Shown here one piece after another: positions 26,949-35,421 of a stretch of 64,000 nucleotides of DNA. Numbering within the stretch: the first letter of the stretch is position 1; each line of letters starts with the position of its first letter. Position numbers and translations under genes: made by a program. The DNA is taken from positions 3,224,001-3,288,000 of the forward strand of contig NZ_CP181045.1 in NCBI RefSeq assembly GCF_047795645.1, read 5' to 3'. The DNA is from Salipaludibacillus sp047795645 (lineage in GTDB: Bacteria > Bacillota > Bacilli > Bacillales > Salisediminibacteriaceae). Below the pieces are notes generated by a model. It searched no databases and was not told the origin of the DNA. It worked only from the letters and a program-made list of their open reading frames with translations.

Positions 26949-27182
26949 TAGTTGTTCTACATCAATGAGTTTGATACTTCTTTGAATCTAATAAGTAGTG
27001 TAACCAAGAGGGAATCTTTCGACGGACATCTTCGAGGATTGCTAAATACAGCAGGTAATCTTGCTGTGTTTCTAATAAGGAGGTTGTTCGAATACCGTCA
27101 CCAGTAATCTGCACCTAGCGCCGGGGACACCAGTTCTGAAAGGACAATTCTTTTTCGACCACAAGAACCGTCCCCTCGGTTA
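26949..27182. mobile_element. Right-hand part of a composite REP element (element D)
   Basis: Matches the right halves of the elements at 12882, 15673 and 28981 and ends in a minus REP (27157-27182). On the minus strand it reads ITGDGIRTTSLLETQQDYLL then YLAILEDVRRKIPSWLHYLL, the best-preserved RAYT N-terminal remnant in the window. The left REP end is missing. Its outer end shares bases with the TAA stop of the ABC-2 permease gene. Confidence 0.75.
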
Positions 27183-27941
27183 CTCTATAACACGCTTATT
27201 CTTTGTGATTATATTTACAACAAACATTAATATAGCTGTTACGATAATAATTACGCCCAACTCTTGAAAGTATAAATATACTGGATCCCCTTCTGTCCAT
27301 ACTCCTCTAAAAGCAATCAAAGCATAATAAATGGGATTAAAAAACTCCACAATTATTTTTATAGAATCAGGAAACATCTCTGGCGGAAAGGTTAAACCAC
27401 CTAGGAACATCTGATAGAAAAAAAACATAAGTGCAATAGACTGGTAACCAGAACTTTTTGTTGTTACTGTGAAAATTAGTGCCGCTAGGGAGTATTGAAA
27501 TACATTCACTAAAAAAATTACCAATAAAACCGAAGGCATATTATTGAAAGGAATAGGCACTTCTGATGTTATTATTGCAGTTGCGACTAAGAGGGTTATA
27601 GCTAATAATTGGAAAATTAAGGTGGGAAGTAAGATACCTAAGGAGATTGTGAAGTGGTCTAAGCCAAGTAATCGATACTTTAAAAGATTACCCTGTTCTT
27701 TATAAACGGAATAGTATTGTCCGTAAATGACAATTACTGCATTGATAATAATAATAAAAATAAAAGCAGGTAATAAATAATCTACTAAACTAAAACCCGT
27801 TTCCAGTATCATCTCACCCGCAAATACATTACTAAAAATAATGAACATCACTACTGGTAAAATAAACCCAATCGCAGTATCCTTATACCCTCTCATGAGA
27901 AGTTTCAATTGGAAAAAAGAAAATGTAACCATATTAGACAT
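27180..27941 (-). CDS. ABC-2 type exporter permease
   Basis: 253 aa with six membrane segments, the membrane part of a drug/lantibiotic/Na-type exporter. YQSIALMFFFYQMFLGGLTF followed by PPEMFP is the usual ABC-2 signature before the last helix. The start at 27941 is chosen because AGGAG lies 9 nt upstream; a frame beginning at 27971 would extend far into the ATPase gene. It overlaps that gene by 8 nt. The substrate is unknown. Its TAA stop lies at the edge of element D. Confidence 0.82.
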   Translation of the reverse strand: MSNMVTFSFFQLKLLMRGYKDTAIGFILPVVMFIIFSNVFAGEMILETGFSLVDYLLPAFIFIIIINAVIVIYGQYYSVYKEQGNLLKYRLLGLDHFTISLGILLPTLIFQLLAITLLVATAIITSEVPIPFNNMPSVLLVIFLVNVFQYSLAALIFTVTTKSSGYQSIALMFFFYQMFLGGLTFPPEMFPDSIKIIVEFFNPIYYALIAFRGVWTEGDPVYLYFQELGVIIIVTAILMFVVNIITKNKRVIE

Positions 27942-28830
27942 ATTGGGTTTCTCCTTTCTGATTGATAACATAACCTAAATTTTTTAGAAATGCATCTTCA
28001 AATGTATAATTTTTCATTAATATATCCTGTGCACCTAGTTTTGAAAGAACATTTAAAACATGTCCTTCATTCGAGGGGGCAAATTCAATCGAATATCTTC
28101 CTTCTTCATCCGTATTCAAATCAAATTGTTTACTAAGTTCTTTTGCATTACCTTTATCTAAGATAAAACTAACAAGTTTTTTCTGTCCAAACGTATTATT
28201 TATTATTTCTTTGACAGTACCTTTAATTTTCTTTGTTCCTTTTTCAATAATAAAGACATTATCAGCTAAGAATTCTATCTCTTCTAAAAAATGACTCGTA
28301 AGTACAACTGTTATTCCTCTATCCTTATTGATTTTTTTAATAATATTCCATATTTTTCTCCTTGCAACAACATCTAGTCCAGTCGTAATTTCATCAAATA
28401 TAATCATCTCAGGATCGCCAATAAGCGTTAGTAATATAGAGAGCTTCTGCCTCTCTCCACCAGATAACTTAGTAATATAATTGTTCTTAAAATCAAGTAA
28501 TTCAAATTCATTTAATAACTCGTCGATATTTACATTTGTTTTTAATATTCTCTTATAAAGTAAGCATAAATCTTTTACTTTCGCGCCTCCTTCAAAAGAA
28601 GAAGATTGCATTTGAAGCCCCACTTTTTTATACAATTGACTCTTATCAAATGAATAAGCAATTTCTCCATCATAGTTTGTTAAATTCATTATGCAATTAA
28701 TTAATGTAGATTTCCCTGCTCCATTATGGCCTAAAATTGCAAATATTGACCCTTTTTCTACTTCGAACTCAATATTATTCAATACTTGAGTCTTGCCATA
28801 AAATTTATTAATACTCTTTATACTTAACAT
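27934..28830 (-). CDS. ABC-2 type exporter ATP-binding protein
   Basis: 298 aa. Walker A GHNGAGKST, signature LSGGERQKLSILLT, Walker B MIIFDEITTGLD, switch LTSHFLEE. A C-terminal ~80-residue extension follows, as in CcmA/NatA-like ATPases. GGGGGG precedes the ATG. Forms a two-gene exporter with the permease just downstream. No regulator or bacteriocin gene adjoins, so its role (self-immunity, drug efflux) is open. Confidence 0.88.
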   Translation of the reverse strand: MLSIKSINKFYGKTQVLNNIEFEVEKGSIFAILGHNGAGKSTLINCIMNLTNYDGEIAYSFDKSQLYKKVGLQMQSSSFEGGAKVKDLCLLYKRILKTNVNIDELLNEFELLDFKNNYITKLSGGERQKLSILLTLIGDPEMIIFDEITTGLDVVARRKIWNIIKKINKDRGITVVLTSHFLEEIEFLADNVFIIEKGTKKIKGTVKEIINNTFGQKKLVSFILDKGNAKELSKQFDLNTDEEGRYSIEFAPSNEGHVLNVLSKLGAQDILMKNYTFEDAFLKNLGYVINQKGETQYV

Positions 28831-28980
28831 TGTATCCCCCCTAATATGGACCCCGATTGGATCATCACCAAAAATACAAATTAATTCAAAAAATCAAATA
28901 TTTAACACTTATTATATCTTATTATACCCTGTGTATTCAATATTTTTTAGAAAAGTTAGAATTTTCATTTTATTTAAAGG

Positions 28981-29527
28981 GACCGGAAGGGGGGACCAGG
29001 GCCGGGGGGACGGTTCCTCCGGTCAGCGCTCGGCAATTCCAATTATCCTCCTCTAGTCTCGATTTGGCATACCTATTTAGGGTGCGGCTGAATAAGCTTC
29101 ACTTTAACAACTGCGCCGTTGGCGAACAAAACATAAACAGCCATCCGCGAATGACTCTTCTTCACGCATGGCTGTCTTTTATTTTATACTATATCATTTC
29201 GAATAAAAATCGTCGTTAGTGAATTAGGGCGTCTCTTGTCTGTCGCAAGCAGCCGAGTGGAGGTCCCTCATATTTGATACTTCTTTGAATCTAATAAGTA
29301 GTGTAACAAAGAAGGAGTCATTCGACGGACATCTTCGAGGATTGCTAAATACATCAGGTAATCTTGCTGTCTTTCAAATAAGGCGGTTTTTCGGATACCG
29401 TCAGCAGTAATCTGGTGCTCCCTTCACATAGCGACAGAAGCACCAGTTCTGAAAGGACTCCTCGACCACAAGAACCGTCCCCGCGGTTGCCCCACCAGAA
29501 GAACCGTCCCCCTGGTCACCCCTGGTC
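28981..29527. mobile_element. Composite REP element C
   Basis: Plus REP at 28981-29024 (GACCGGAAGG, GGGGACCAGG, then the core), shared block CAGCGCTCGGCAATTCC, stem-loop CAGCCATCCGCG...CACGCATGGCTG (29131-29176), right-hand RAYT-derived block (29285-29450) and two tandem minus REPs (29464-29488; 29493-29527). About 550 bases, a shorter version of element B. The last REP begins in the TGA stop of the DUF5995 gene. Confidence 0.75.
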
Positions 29528-30299
29528 AAAACCAGCGAACTCGTCTAGTGAATGGAGCTAACATCTTTGTAAACCGAAATGGTCGTATGTCGGCAACCTG
29601 AAGACCAAATTTGAGAGCTTCGTTTTCAATACGCTTCCGATGAACGTTTCGTTGTTCTTCGTCAAGAGCTTCCAGCATAAGCTGTGTGTCGTACCAAACC
29701 TTCGTTCTGCAATGAGCAAGAAAAAAAGAAGCAAGAGATTCATCCTTGTTGCCCATTAAATAATCAATCGGGCGAATTAGGCGAGCATAATGGCGAACAA
29801 GCTCGTCTTGTACTAAATCAATTAGGTCTGCCAGTACATCGTTGATTAGCTCATGATCTTTTCGACGGCTCATCATTAGCTGAGCATCTGGCCAAACATT
29901 GTCTTCTGCCAGTATATTATGGAGTACGAATGGTAAATCACTATTAATATGGGCATTAATACCAAGTAATGCGTCTTGTAAGACAAACCCTCTTTTTTCT
30001 TCCGCAAAACGAAAGGCTAAATCCCAAGCAGGCGAACAACTTTCTCCAGATTCAAAAGCATCGTTTGCATTAAAATAATAATGAGCAAATTTAACTAACA
30101 CTCTTTCCATCCATATTGGATCTCGAAAAAAGCCTGACTCAATGCGCAGCTGCATTTCCTTTGTCATTAGTAGATAAACACGTTGAAAAACTTGGCGATA
30201 ATCGTTTTTCTCTTGAAGCACATGAAGTCGTTTCGTCATTATATCGATAACATGTATTAATGTTTGTTTTTCACCAACTAGATTACTAGAAATCCCCAT
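29526..30299 (-). CDS. DUF5995 family protein
   Basis: 257 aa, soluble. The block FFRDPIWMERVLVKFAHYYF, AWDLAF and ALLGINAHINSDLPF match what I recall of DUF5995, an uncharacterised all-helical family with conserved Asn-Ala-His. GGGAGGG precedes the ATG. Transcribed alone. No function is assigned to the family; the conserved HINxDLP suggests a metal or catalytic site. The TGA stop overlaps a REP unit. Confidence 0.7.
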   Translation of the reverse strand: MGISSNLVGEKQTLIHVIDIMTKRLHVLQEKNDYRQVFQRVYLLMTKEMQLRIESGFFRDPIWMERVLVKFAHYYFNANDAFESGESCSPAWDLAFRFAEEKRGFVLQDALLGINAHINSDLPFVLHNILAEDNVWPDAQLMMSRRKDHELINDVLADLIDLVQDELVRHYARLIRPIDYLMGNKDESLASFFLAHCRTKVWYDTQLMLEALDEEQRNVHRKRIENEALKFGLQVADIRPFRFTKMLAPFTRRVRWF

Positions 30300-30757
30300 A
30301 TCCCTCCCCCTAAAACAGTGAAAATTCCAAGTTTCTATGAAGAAAATATGCCTACGTTAAAAAAAGATTAGCATAGCAAATTATGGATGTAAAGAGAATT
30401 CTGAAAACTACGGGACGGTTCTTGTGGCTGAAAAAGAGTCATTTCTATTTGGTGAAATCAATCATTCATTCGATTTTAATAAGCTCCAATAAAGACAATA
30501 AAACAAACCCTATAATTTTCTCCGATTTCATCTATCTAAACAAAGAAACTCTCTTGCCCAAAAATCATAGGGGCGGATCTCTTCTTGCTTCCCCATCCAC
30601 CAGTTACCCGAATCTGCAAGACAAAACTTTAGACGTAGGTTTTTAGAAATATATTGTCCTTATCCTATGCAACTAAATCCAATTCATTTTTCAAAAATTT
30701 GGAATAACCGCCCACGCCCATTCAATTTATGTTAGTATACATACCTGAGGTGATGAG
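30300..30757. other. Gene-free stretch with a partial REP
   Basis: 458 bases between diverging genes. A partial plus REP (30409-30430, ACGGGACGGTTCTTGTGG) lacks its opening arm. An open frame at 30383-30646 has no ribosome site or recognisable content. The 3' part should hold the promoter of the membrane-protein gene at 30758; a TATACATAC lies just before its ribosome site. Confidence 0.5.
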
Positions 30758-31264
30758 ATGCAATCATTCATTCTAATAATCTCTACAGTTTATGGCATCA
30801 GTTTCTTGCCTATAGCTGCATTTATATATACTCAGAATAAAAAAGAATCTGAGAAAGAAAAGATGGGGTTATTTCTTCTGCTTTTTGTCGCAGGATTAAT
30901 AGCATTGGCCCCCACGGCAGTCATTGCCGTTTTCCTATTTGCTTTACTTGGTTCCGCCAATGTGCTGGACACCCTGTTTTCTTTGGGCTTTAGCAGGAAC
31001 CAGCTAATCACACTAACAATCTTCATACTAGTCTATTTATTTACAATTGATAGTGTGATTGAAAAACTGGTGGAATATATAACAGGCAAAAACAAGATTA
31101 CCTTCTTTCTTGTACTGCTTTCTCGAATATTTGCATTTCATATGATAGGGCTAATCATAGGCGTACAGCAAGCAAACAGCTTTATTATTGCAGTGGGAGT
31201 AGCATTAATTATCATGCTTCTTGAGATCTTGTACCTTTACCGAGAAAAGCAAAGTGCGAAATGA
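30758..31264 (+). CDS. Small integral membrane protein, unknown
   Basis: 168 aa with about five hydrophobic segments (first IISTVYGISFLPIAAFIYT; then GLFLLLFVAGLIALAPTAVI; later VGVALIIMLLEILYLY). GAGGTGATGAG precedes the ATG. The segment GLIALAPTAVIAVFLFALLG faintly recalls PrsW-type proteases, but the family's Glu motifs are not evident and the protein is short. Transcribed alone, toward the ribose operon. Function unknown. Confidence 0.65.
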   Translation: MQSFILIISTVYGISFLPIAAFIYTQNKKESEKEKMGLFLLLFVAGLIALAPTAVIAVFLFALLGSANVLDTLFSLGFSRNQLITLTIFILVYLFTIDSVIEKLVEYITGKNKITFFLVLLSRIFAFHMIGLIIGVQQANSFIIAVGVALIIMLLEILYLYREKQSAK

Positions 31265-31347
31265 TTTGGTGCAAGGCCCACTGTATCTCCGAATCTTTCA
31301 ACATATATCCACAAAACTCAGGAAGCGACACCAAAACTTCTTGGAAA

Positions 31348-31532
31348 ATCGAGGCCAATATTCTATATCCCAAACTATTCCTCACTTTGCATTCACCTCC
31401 ACCGCACATCCAGTTAACCACTGTTCCCCCCCCTCATCACAGCAACAGTTCCACTAAGCATAGAACCGAGGGGACGGTCCTTCCGACCACAAGAACCGTC
31501 CCCTCGGTTGCCCCTCGGTTGCCGGTTGTCGC
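31348..31532. repeat. Partial composite repeat ending in an inverted REP pair
   Basis: 31348-31460 resembles 37557-37665 of element E (ATATCCCAAAC, CATTCACCTC, CATCACAGCAACA). It ends with a plus REP (AACCGAGGGGACGGT, 31463) and a minus REP (AACCGTCCCCTCGGTT, 31493-31508) facing each other over ~15 nt, plus two degenerate CCCCTCGGTT units. Together they can form a long cruciform or hairpin about 50 bases upstream of the rbs -35. Confidence 0.75.
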
Positions 31533-31559
31533 AATTTCTCCAGTTCTTCCAAAAAAATA

Positions 31560-31588
31560 TTGACAATTAAATAGATGCCAATTACAAT
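31560..31588 (+). promoter_or_regulatory. Sigma-A promoter of the ribose operon
   Basis: -35 TTGACA (31560-31565), 17-base spacer, -10 TACAAT (31583-31588), near consensus. Start of transcription near 31595, inside the RbsR/CcpA-type operator. The nearest REP unit ends about 30 bases upstream. Confidence 0.85.
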
Positions 31589-31591
31589 ATG

Positions 31592-31605
31592 TGTAACCGG
31601 TTACA
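31592..31605. promoter_or_regulatory. LacI-family operator / cre-like site of the ribose operon
   Basis: TGTAACCGGTTACA is a perfect 14-base palindrome with the CG centre of LacI/GalR-family operators and fits the cre consensus TGWAANCGNTNWCA. Lying just after the -10, it could serve RbsR, CcpA or both. Confidence 0.85.
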
Positions 31606-31636
31606 GATTAGTGATTTGAAAAAAGGCGGGATGAAG

Positions 31637-32626
31637 ATGACAACCATTCGTGATGTAGCGAAGCATGCCAATGTTTCAGTAGCAACAGTATCCCGAGTGA
31701 CAAATAAAAAAGGTTACGTGAGTAAAGAAGCTGAACATGCTGTTTTAAAATCTATTAAAGAATTAAATTATCGACCAAATTCTGTAGCACGATCGTTGTA
31801 TCATAAAACATCAGGGATGATCGGTCTCGTGCTCCCAGACATTTCAAATCCATACTTTCCAGAGCTAGCAAGAGCAATTGAAGATGTAGCATTAACTTAT
31901 GGCTATACTGTGGTACTTTGCAACACAGATGAAGAAATAGAAAAAGAAAAAAAGTATTTTGACGCTTTAAAACAAAAATATGTCGATGGGATCATCTTAA
32001 CAACGAGTAGTTTATCTTTTGACGAATATGAAGAATTAGACTTACCTATCGTTGCATTGGACCGAGTGATTGGTGATCATATTCCAACGGTTGTTTCTAA
32101 CAACCGAGAGGGAGGAAAGACTGCCACAGAACATTTAGTCAAGTGTGATTGTAAATTTCTTGCGCACATTAGAGGACCTCGAGGGGTAAATCCAGCAGAT
32201 GAAAGATATATTGGATTCAAAGAAGTGGTCAATAAACTTGGAATTCCTAATGTTGTTGTCGATGCAAATTTTAATATTGACCAAGCAGAAAAAGTAACGA
32301 GAGAAATCCTTACAAAAAATCCAAAAATTGATGGTATTTTCGCTAGTAGTGACGTAATGGCAGCCGGTGTGATGAAAGCAGCTCATACGGTCGGGAAGAA
32401 AATTCCTGAAGATTTAAAATTAGTTGGTTTTGATGGGATTCCACTTGGAGACATGCTAGTCCCTTCTTTAACAACGGTAGAGCAGTCAATTTACAAAATG
32501 GGGGCTTTATCAGCAAGATTGTTGATTAAGCAAATTGAAAAAGTCCCGTTAGACTCTTATTATTATGAGTTACCAACTACTTTAAAGGAAAGAGAAACGA
32601 CAAGACAAAGAGGTGAAATAACATGA
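31637..32626 (+). CDS. rbsR: Ribose operon repressor RbsR (LacI family)
   Basis: 329 aa. N-terminal LacI HTH (TIRDVAKHANVSVATVSRV) and hinge (LNYRPNSVARSL), then a periplasmic-binding-like effector domain (GLVLPDISNPYFPELARAIE; DGIFASSDVMAAG). Chosen start ATG 31637 with AAGG 10 nt upstream; an ATG at 31631 is too close to it. First gene of rbsRKDACB; it should bind the palindrome in its own promoter and release with ribose or a phosphorylated derivative. Confidence 0.9.
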   Translation: MTTIRDVAKHANVSVATVSRVTNKKGYVSKEAEHAVLKSIKELNYRPNSVARSLYHKTSGMIGLVLPDISNPYFPELARAIEDVALTYGYTVVLCNTDEEIEKEKKYFDALKQKYVDGIILTTSSLSFDEYEELDLPIVALDRVIGDHIPTVVSNNREGGKTATEHLVKCDCKFLAHIRGPRGVNPADERYIGFKEVVNKLGIPNVVVDANFNIDQAEKVTREILTKNPKIDGIFASSDVMAAGVMKAAHTVGKKIPEDLKLVGFDGIPLGDMLVPSLTTVEQSIYKMGALSARLLIKQIEKVPLDSYYYELPTTLKERETTRQRGEIT

Positions 32627-33519
32627 AAAGAAAACCAAAAATCACCATTGTAGGAAGTATCAACATGGACATGGTGACAGTCACTAACGTTTTCCCTGAG
32701 CAAGGGGAAACACTAGTTGGAGAAAGTTTTGTAACGGTTCCAGGAGGAAAAGGGGCAAATCAAGCAGTAGCTGCGGCAAGGCTTGATGCTGAAGTACGTA
32801 TGATAGGTCGAGTAGGAGATGATTCTTTTGGAACTGTACTAAAACATAGTTTGCAATCTGAGGGAATTTTTTCCGACAGTGTGGAACCGGTTACAGATTG
32901 TAGTTCTGGTGTTGCGACAATTATTATATCAGACGACAACAATCGTATTGTTGTTACACCAGGTGCAAATTATCATGTTAGTCCCGACTATATAAAGAAA
33001 TATAAAGAGATCTTATTAACGAGTGATATAGTGTTAATTCAATTAGAAATTCCAATGGAAACGGTGGAATACGTAACAGATGTTTGTTCTGAAAACGAGA
33101 TTCCTATTATTTGTAATCCTGCACCGGCACAAACGATTCAACCTTTCTATCTTGATAAACTGACATACTTGACGCCAAATGAAACAGAATCAGAAACGTT
33201 ATTTGGAAAGTTTGTTCCTGATGCTCTAAGAAATAAAGTAATTGTAACCAAAGGTGATAAAGGCGCTATTTATTATGAAGAAGATACACCTTTTACCGTT
33301 CCTGGTTATCGCGTAAAACCTGTGGATACAACTGGTGCAGGAGATACATTTAACGGCGCATTGGCCGTTGCCTTAGCAGAGGGAAAATTGATTCCTGAGG
33401 CGATCGAATTTGCAAATGCGGCAGCAGCATTATCAGTGACATCATTTGGGGCACAAGGTGGAATGCCTATACGAAAGGAAGTCCACAACTTTTTGGACGA
33501 ACAGGAGGAGAAATCATGA
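32623..33519 (+). CDS. rbsK: Ribokinase
   Basis: 298 aa, PfkB family; phosphorylates D-ribose to ribose-5-phosphate in the cytoplasm. GGKGANQAVAAARL (substrate loop, ~residue 40) and DTTGAGDTFNGALAVALAEG (catalytic Asp, ~246) are the two PfkB signatures; NMDM near the N-terminus is typical. The start overlaps the rbsR stop as ATGA. A second operator-like sequence lies inside the gene at 32882. Confidence 0.93.
   Translation: MKRKPKITIVGSINMDMVTVTNVFPEQGETLVGESFVTVPGGKGANQAVAAARLDAEVRMIGRVGDDSFGTVLKHSLQSEGIFSDSVEPVTDCSSGVATIIISDDNNRIVVTPGANYHVSPDYIKKYKEILLTSDIVLIQLEIPMETVEYVTDVCSENEIPIICNPAPAQTIQPFYLDKLTYLTPNETESETLFGKFVPDALRNKVIVTKGDKGAIYYEEDTPFTVPGYRVKPVDTTGAGDTFNGALAVALAEGKLIPEAIEFANAAAALSVTSFGAQGGMPIRKEVHNFLDEQEEKS
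32882..32895. promoter_or_regulatory. Intragenic copy of the ribose operator
   Basis: TGGAACCGGTTACA inside rbsK shares 15 consecutive bases (AACCGGTTACAGATT) with the promoter operator and its flank. It is 1290 bp downstream, a distance suitable for DNA looping or roadblock by RbsR or CcpA. Confidence 0.5.
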
Positions 33520-33905
33520 AAAAAAATGGCATCTTAAACCGAGATATTTCTTCCGTTTTAGCAAAAATGGGCCATACAGATACGATTGCGATCGCAGACT
33601 GTGGATTACCGATTCCTGATCATATTCCTTGTATAGATTTAACTATTCGACAAGGAATGCCATCCTTTATTGATGTATTAGATGCCGTATTAGAAGACAT
33701 GGCTGTTGAAAGATTAGTCTTAGCAGATGAAATTAAACAAAATAATGAACAGATCAATCATTATATTACTAAAAAAAATATTTCAATCTCTTATATGTCG
33801 CATGAGTTATTTAAGCAGCAATTATCTAATGTGAAAGCGATCATTCGTACAGGTGAAAATACACCTTACGCCAATGTGATCCTACAATCTGATGTTATTT
33901 TTTGA
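33516..33905 (+). CDS. rbsD: D-ribose pyranase
   Basis: 129 aa, full length for RbsD; interconverts beta-pyranose and beta-furanose forms of ribose so that ribokinase can use it. Catalytic His is in LAKMGHTDTIAIADCGLPIP (~residue 20), and the C-terminal TGENTPYANVIL is conserved. ATGA overlap with rbsK; GGAGGAG lies inside the rbsK end. Confidence 0.93.
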   Translation: MKKNGILNRDISSVLAKMGHTDTIAIADCGLPIPDHIPCIDLTIRQGMPSFIDVLDAVLEDMAVERLVLADEIKQNNEQINHYITKKNISISYMSHELFKQQLSNVKAIIRTGENTPYANVILQSDVIF

Positions 33906-33921
33906 AAAGGGGGTGTAGTTC

Positions 33922-35421
33922 TTGATCGTTCAGATGCAAGGAATTGATAAATCATTTAGCGGAAACCAAGTCTTGAAAAATGTCTCATTCTCCGTTGACA
34001 AAGGAGAAATTCACGCGTTGATGGGTGAAAATGGTGCCGGTAAATCAACTTTAATGAAAATTCTTACTGGCATTCACTCAAGAGATAATGGCACGATTGA
34101 AGTGAAGGGAAAAACAGTGGAATATAAGCACCCAAAAGAGGCAGAATTTGACGGGATTGCAGTGATTCATCAAGAACTGAATATTTTGCCTGAATTGTCG
34201 ATAGCGGAAAATCTTTTTTTAGGTAATGAAAAAACGTATGGAAAAACGAACTGGTTAAAAACAAAAGAAATGAATGACGAAACAGAGAACCTTCTCGCTG
34301 AGCTTGGGTTGACTATAAAAGCAACGGAAAAAGCGGGAAATCTATCTGTAGGAAAACAACAAATAATTGAAATTGCCAAAGCGCTCAAAACGAAGTCAGA
34401 TATTATTATTATGGATGAACCAACAGCAGCATTAACAGGAAGAGAAATTGATACTTTGTTTAAAACGATTCGGGATTTACAAAATAAAGGTGTGACGTTC
34501 ATATATATTTCTCACCGAATGGAAGAGATCTTCTCACTTTGTCAACGAATAACTGTGTTAAGAGACGGAGAATTAGTAGGAACGAAAGTCATTGCAGACA
34601 CAGGTTTTGACGAGATTGTAAAAATGATGGTTGGTCGTGAGCTTGGTGGAAGGTATCCAAACTATGATTTAAATCCTGGCAACGTGAAGTTGGAAATACA
34701 GCATTTTTCAAGAGAAAGAGAATTTGAGGATATTTCTTTTTCTGTTCGCGAAGGTGAGATCTTTGGCATTTCAGGTTTAATGGGTGCAGGACGATCTGAA
34801 TTGGTTGAAACACTATTCGGCTACCGAAAACTCAGTGGTGGAGAAGTATTGTTGGATGGAAAAAAAGTCGACATTTCAAATCCATACGTCGCGATTCAAC
34901 ATGGGTTAGGATTTATTTCAGAAGATAGAAAAACAAAAGGACTTATTACTGATTTCAGTGTGAAAGATAACTTAACTTTACCTAACTTAGATGGTATTTC
35001 AACGTCTAGTTGGATTTCAGCAAAGAAAGAATTGGATTTATATGATCAGCTAGTTGAAAAATTAGGCATTCGAACTTCCGGAGCCAACCAAACGGCCAAA
35101 TCACTTAGCGGTGGAAATCAGCAAAAGGTTGTCATTGCGAAGTGGTTGTGGATCCGACCGAAAGTATTAATTCTTGATGAACCAACTCGTGGTGTTGATG
35201 TGGGTGCAAAAAAAGAAATTTATACGATTATGAATGAGTTGGCTAAGCAAGGCGTAGCGATCATCATGATTTCATCAGAACTCCCAGAAATCATTGGTTT
35301 AAGTTCAAGAGTTGGTATTATGAGTGAGGGAAAACTAATGAACACTTTAGATAGAGAAGAATTAAATGAGGAAATAATCATGCACTATGCTACGGGGGGA
35401 GATAAACATGTTCGGAAATAA
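33922..35421 (+). CDS. rbsA: Ribose import ATP-binding protein RbsA
   Basis: 499 aa with two fused ABC domains. Domain 1: GENGAGKST, LSVGKQQ, IIMDEPTAAL. Domain 2: GLMGAGRSE (degenerate Walker A, as usual in this family), LSGGNQQKVVIAKW, LDEPTRGVD. The start is TTG at 33922, with AAGGGGG 8 nt upstream; the next in-frame ATG is four codons on and badly spaced. The end overlaps rbsC by 14 nt. Confidence 0.93.
   Translation: MIVQMQGIDKSFSGNQVLKNVSFSVDKGEIHALMGENGAGKSTLMKILTGIHSRDNGTIEVKGKTVEYKHPKEAEFDGIAVIHQELNILPELSIAENLFLGNEKTYGKTNWLKTKEMNDETENLLAELGLTIKATEKAGNLSVGKQQIIEIAKALKTKSDIIIMDEPTAALTGREIDTLFKTIRDLQNKGVTFIYISHRMEEIFSLCQRITVLRDGELVGTKVIADTGFDEIVKMMVGRELGGRYPNYDLNPGNVKLEIQHFSREREFEDISFSVREGEIFGISGLMGAGRSELVETLFGYRKLSGGEVLLDGKKVDISNPYVAIQHGLGFISEDRKTKGLITDFSVKDNLTLPNLDGISTSSWISAKKELDLYDQLVEKLGIRTSGANQTAKSLSGGNQQKVVIAKWLWIRPKVLILDEPTRGVDVGAKKEIYTIMNELAKQGVAIIMISSELPEIIGLSSRVGIMSEGKLMNTLDREELNEEIIMHYATGGDKHVRK

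Noticed and set aside
30383..30646. Open frame of 87 codons containing a partial REP
   Set aside because: No ribosome site, includes repeat sequence, and the product shows no domain character.
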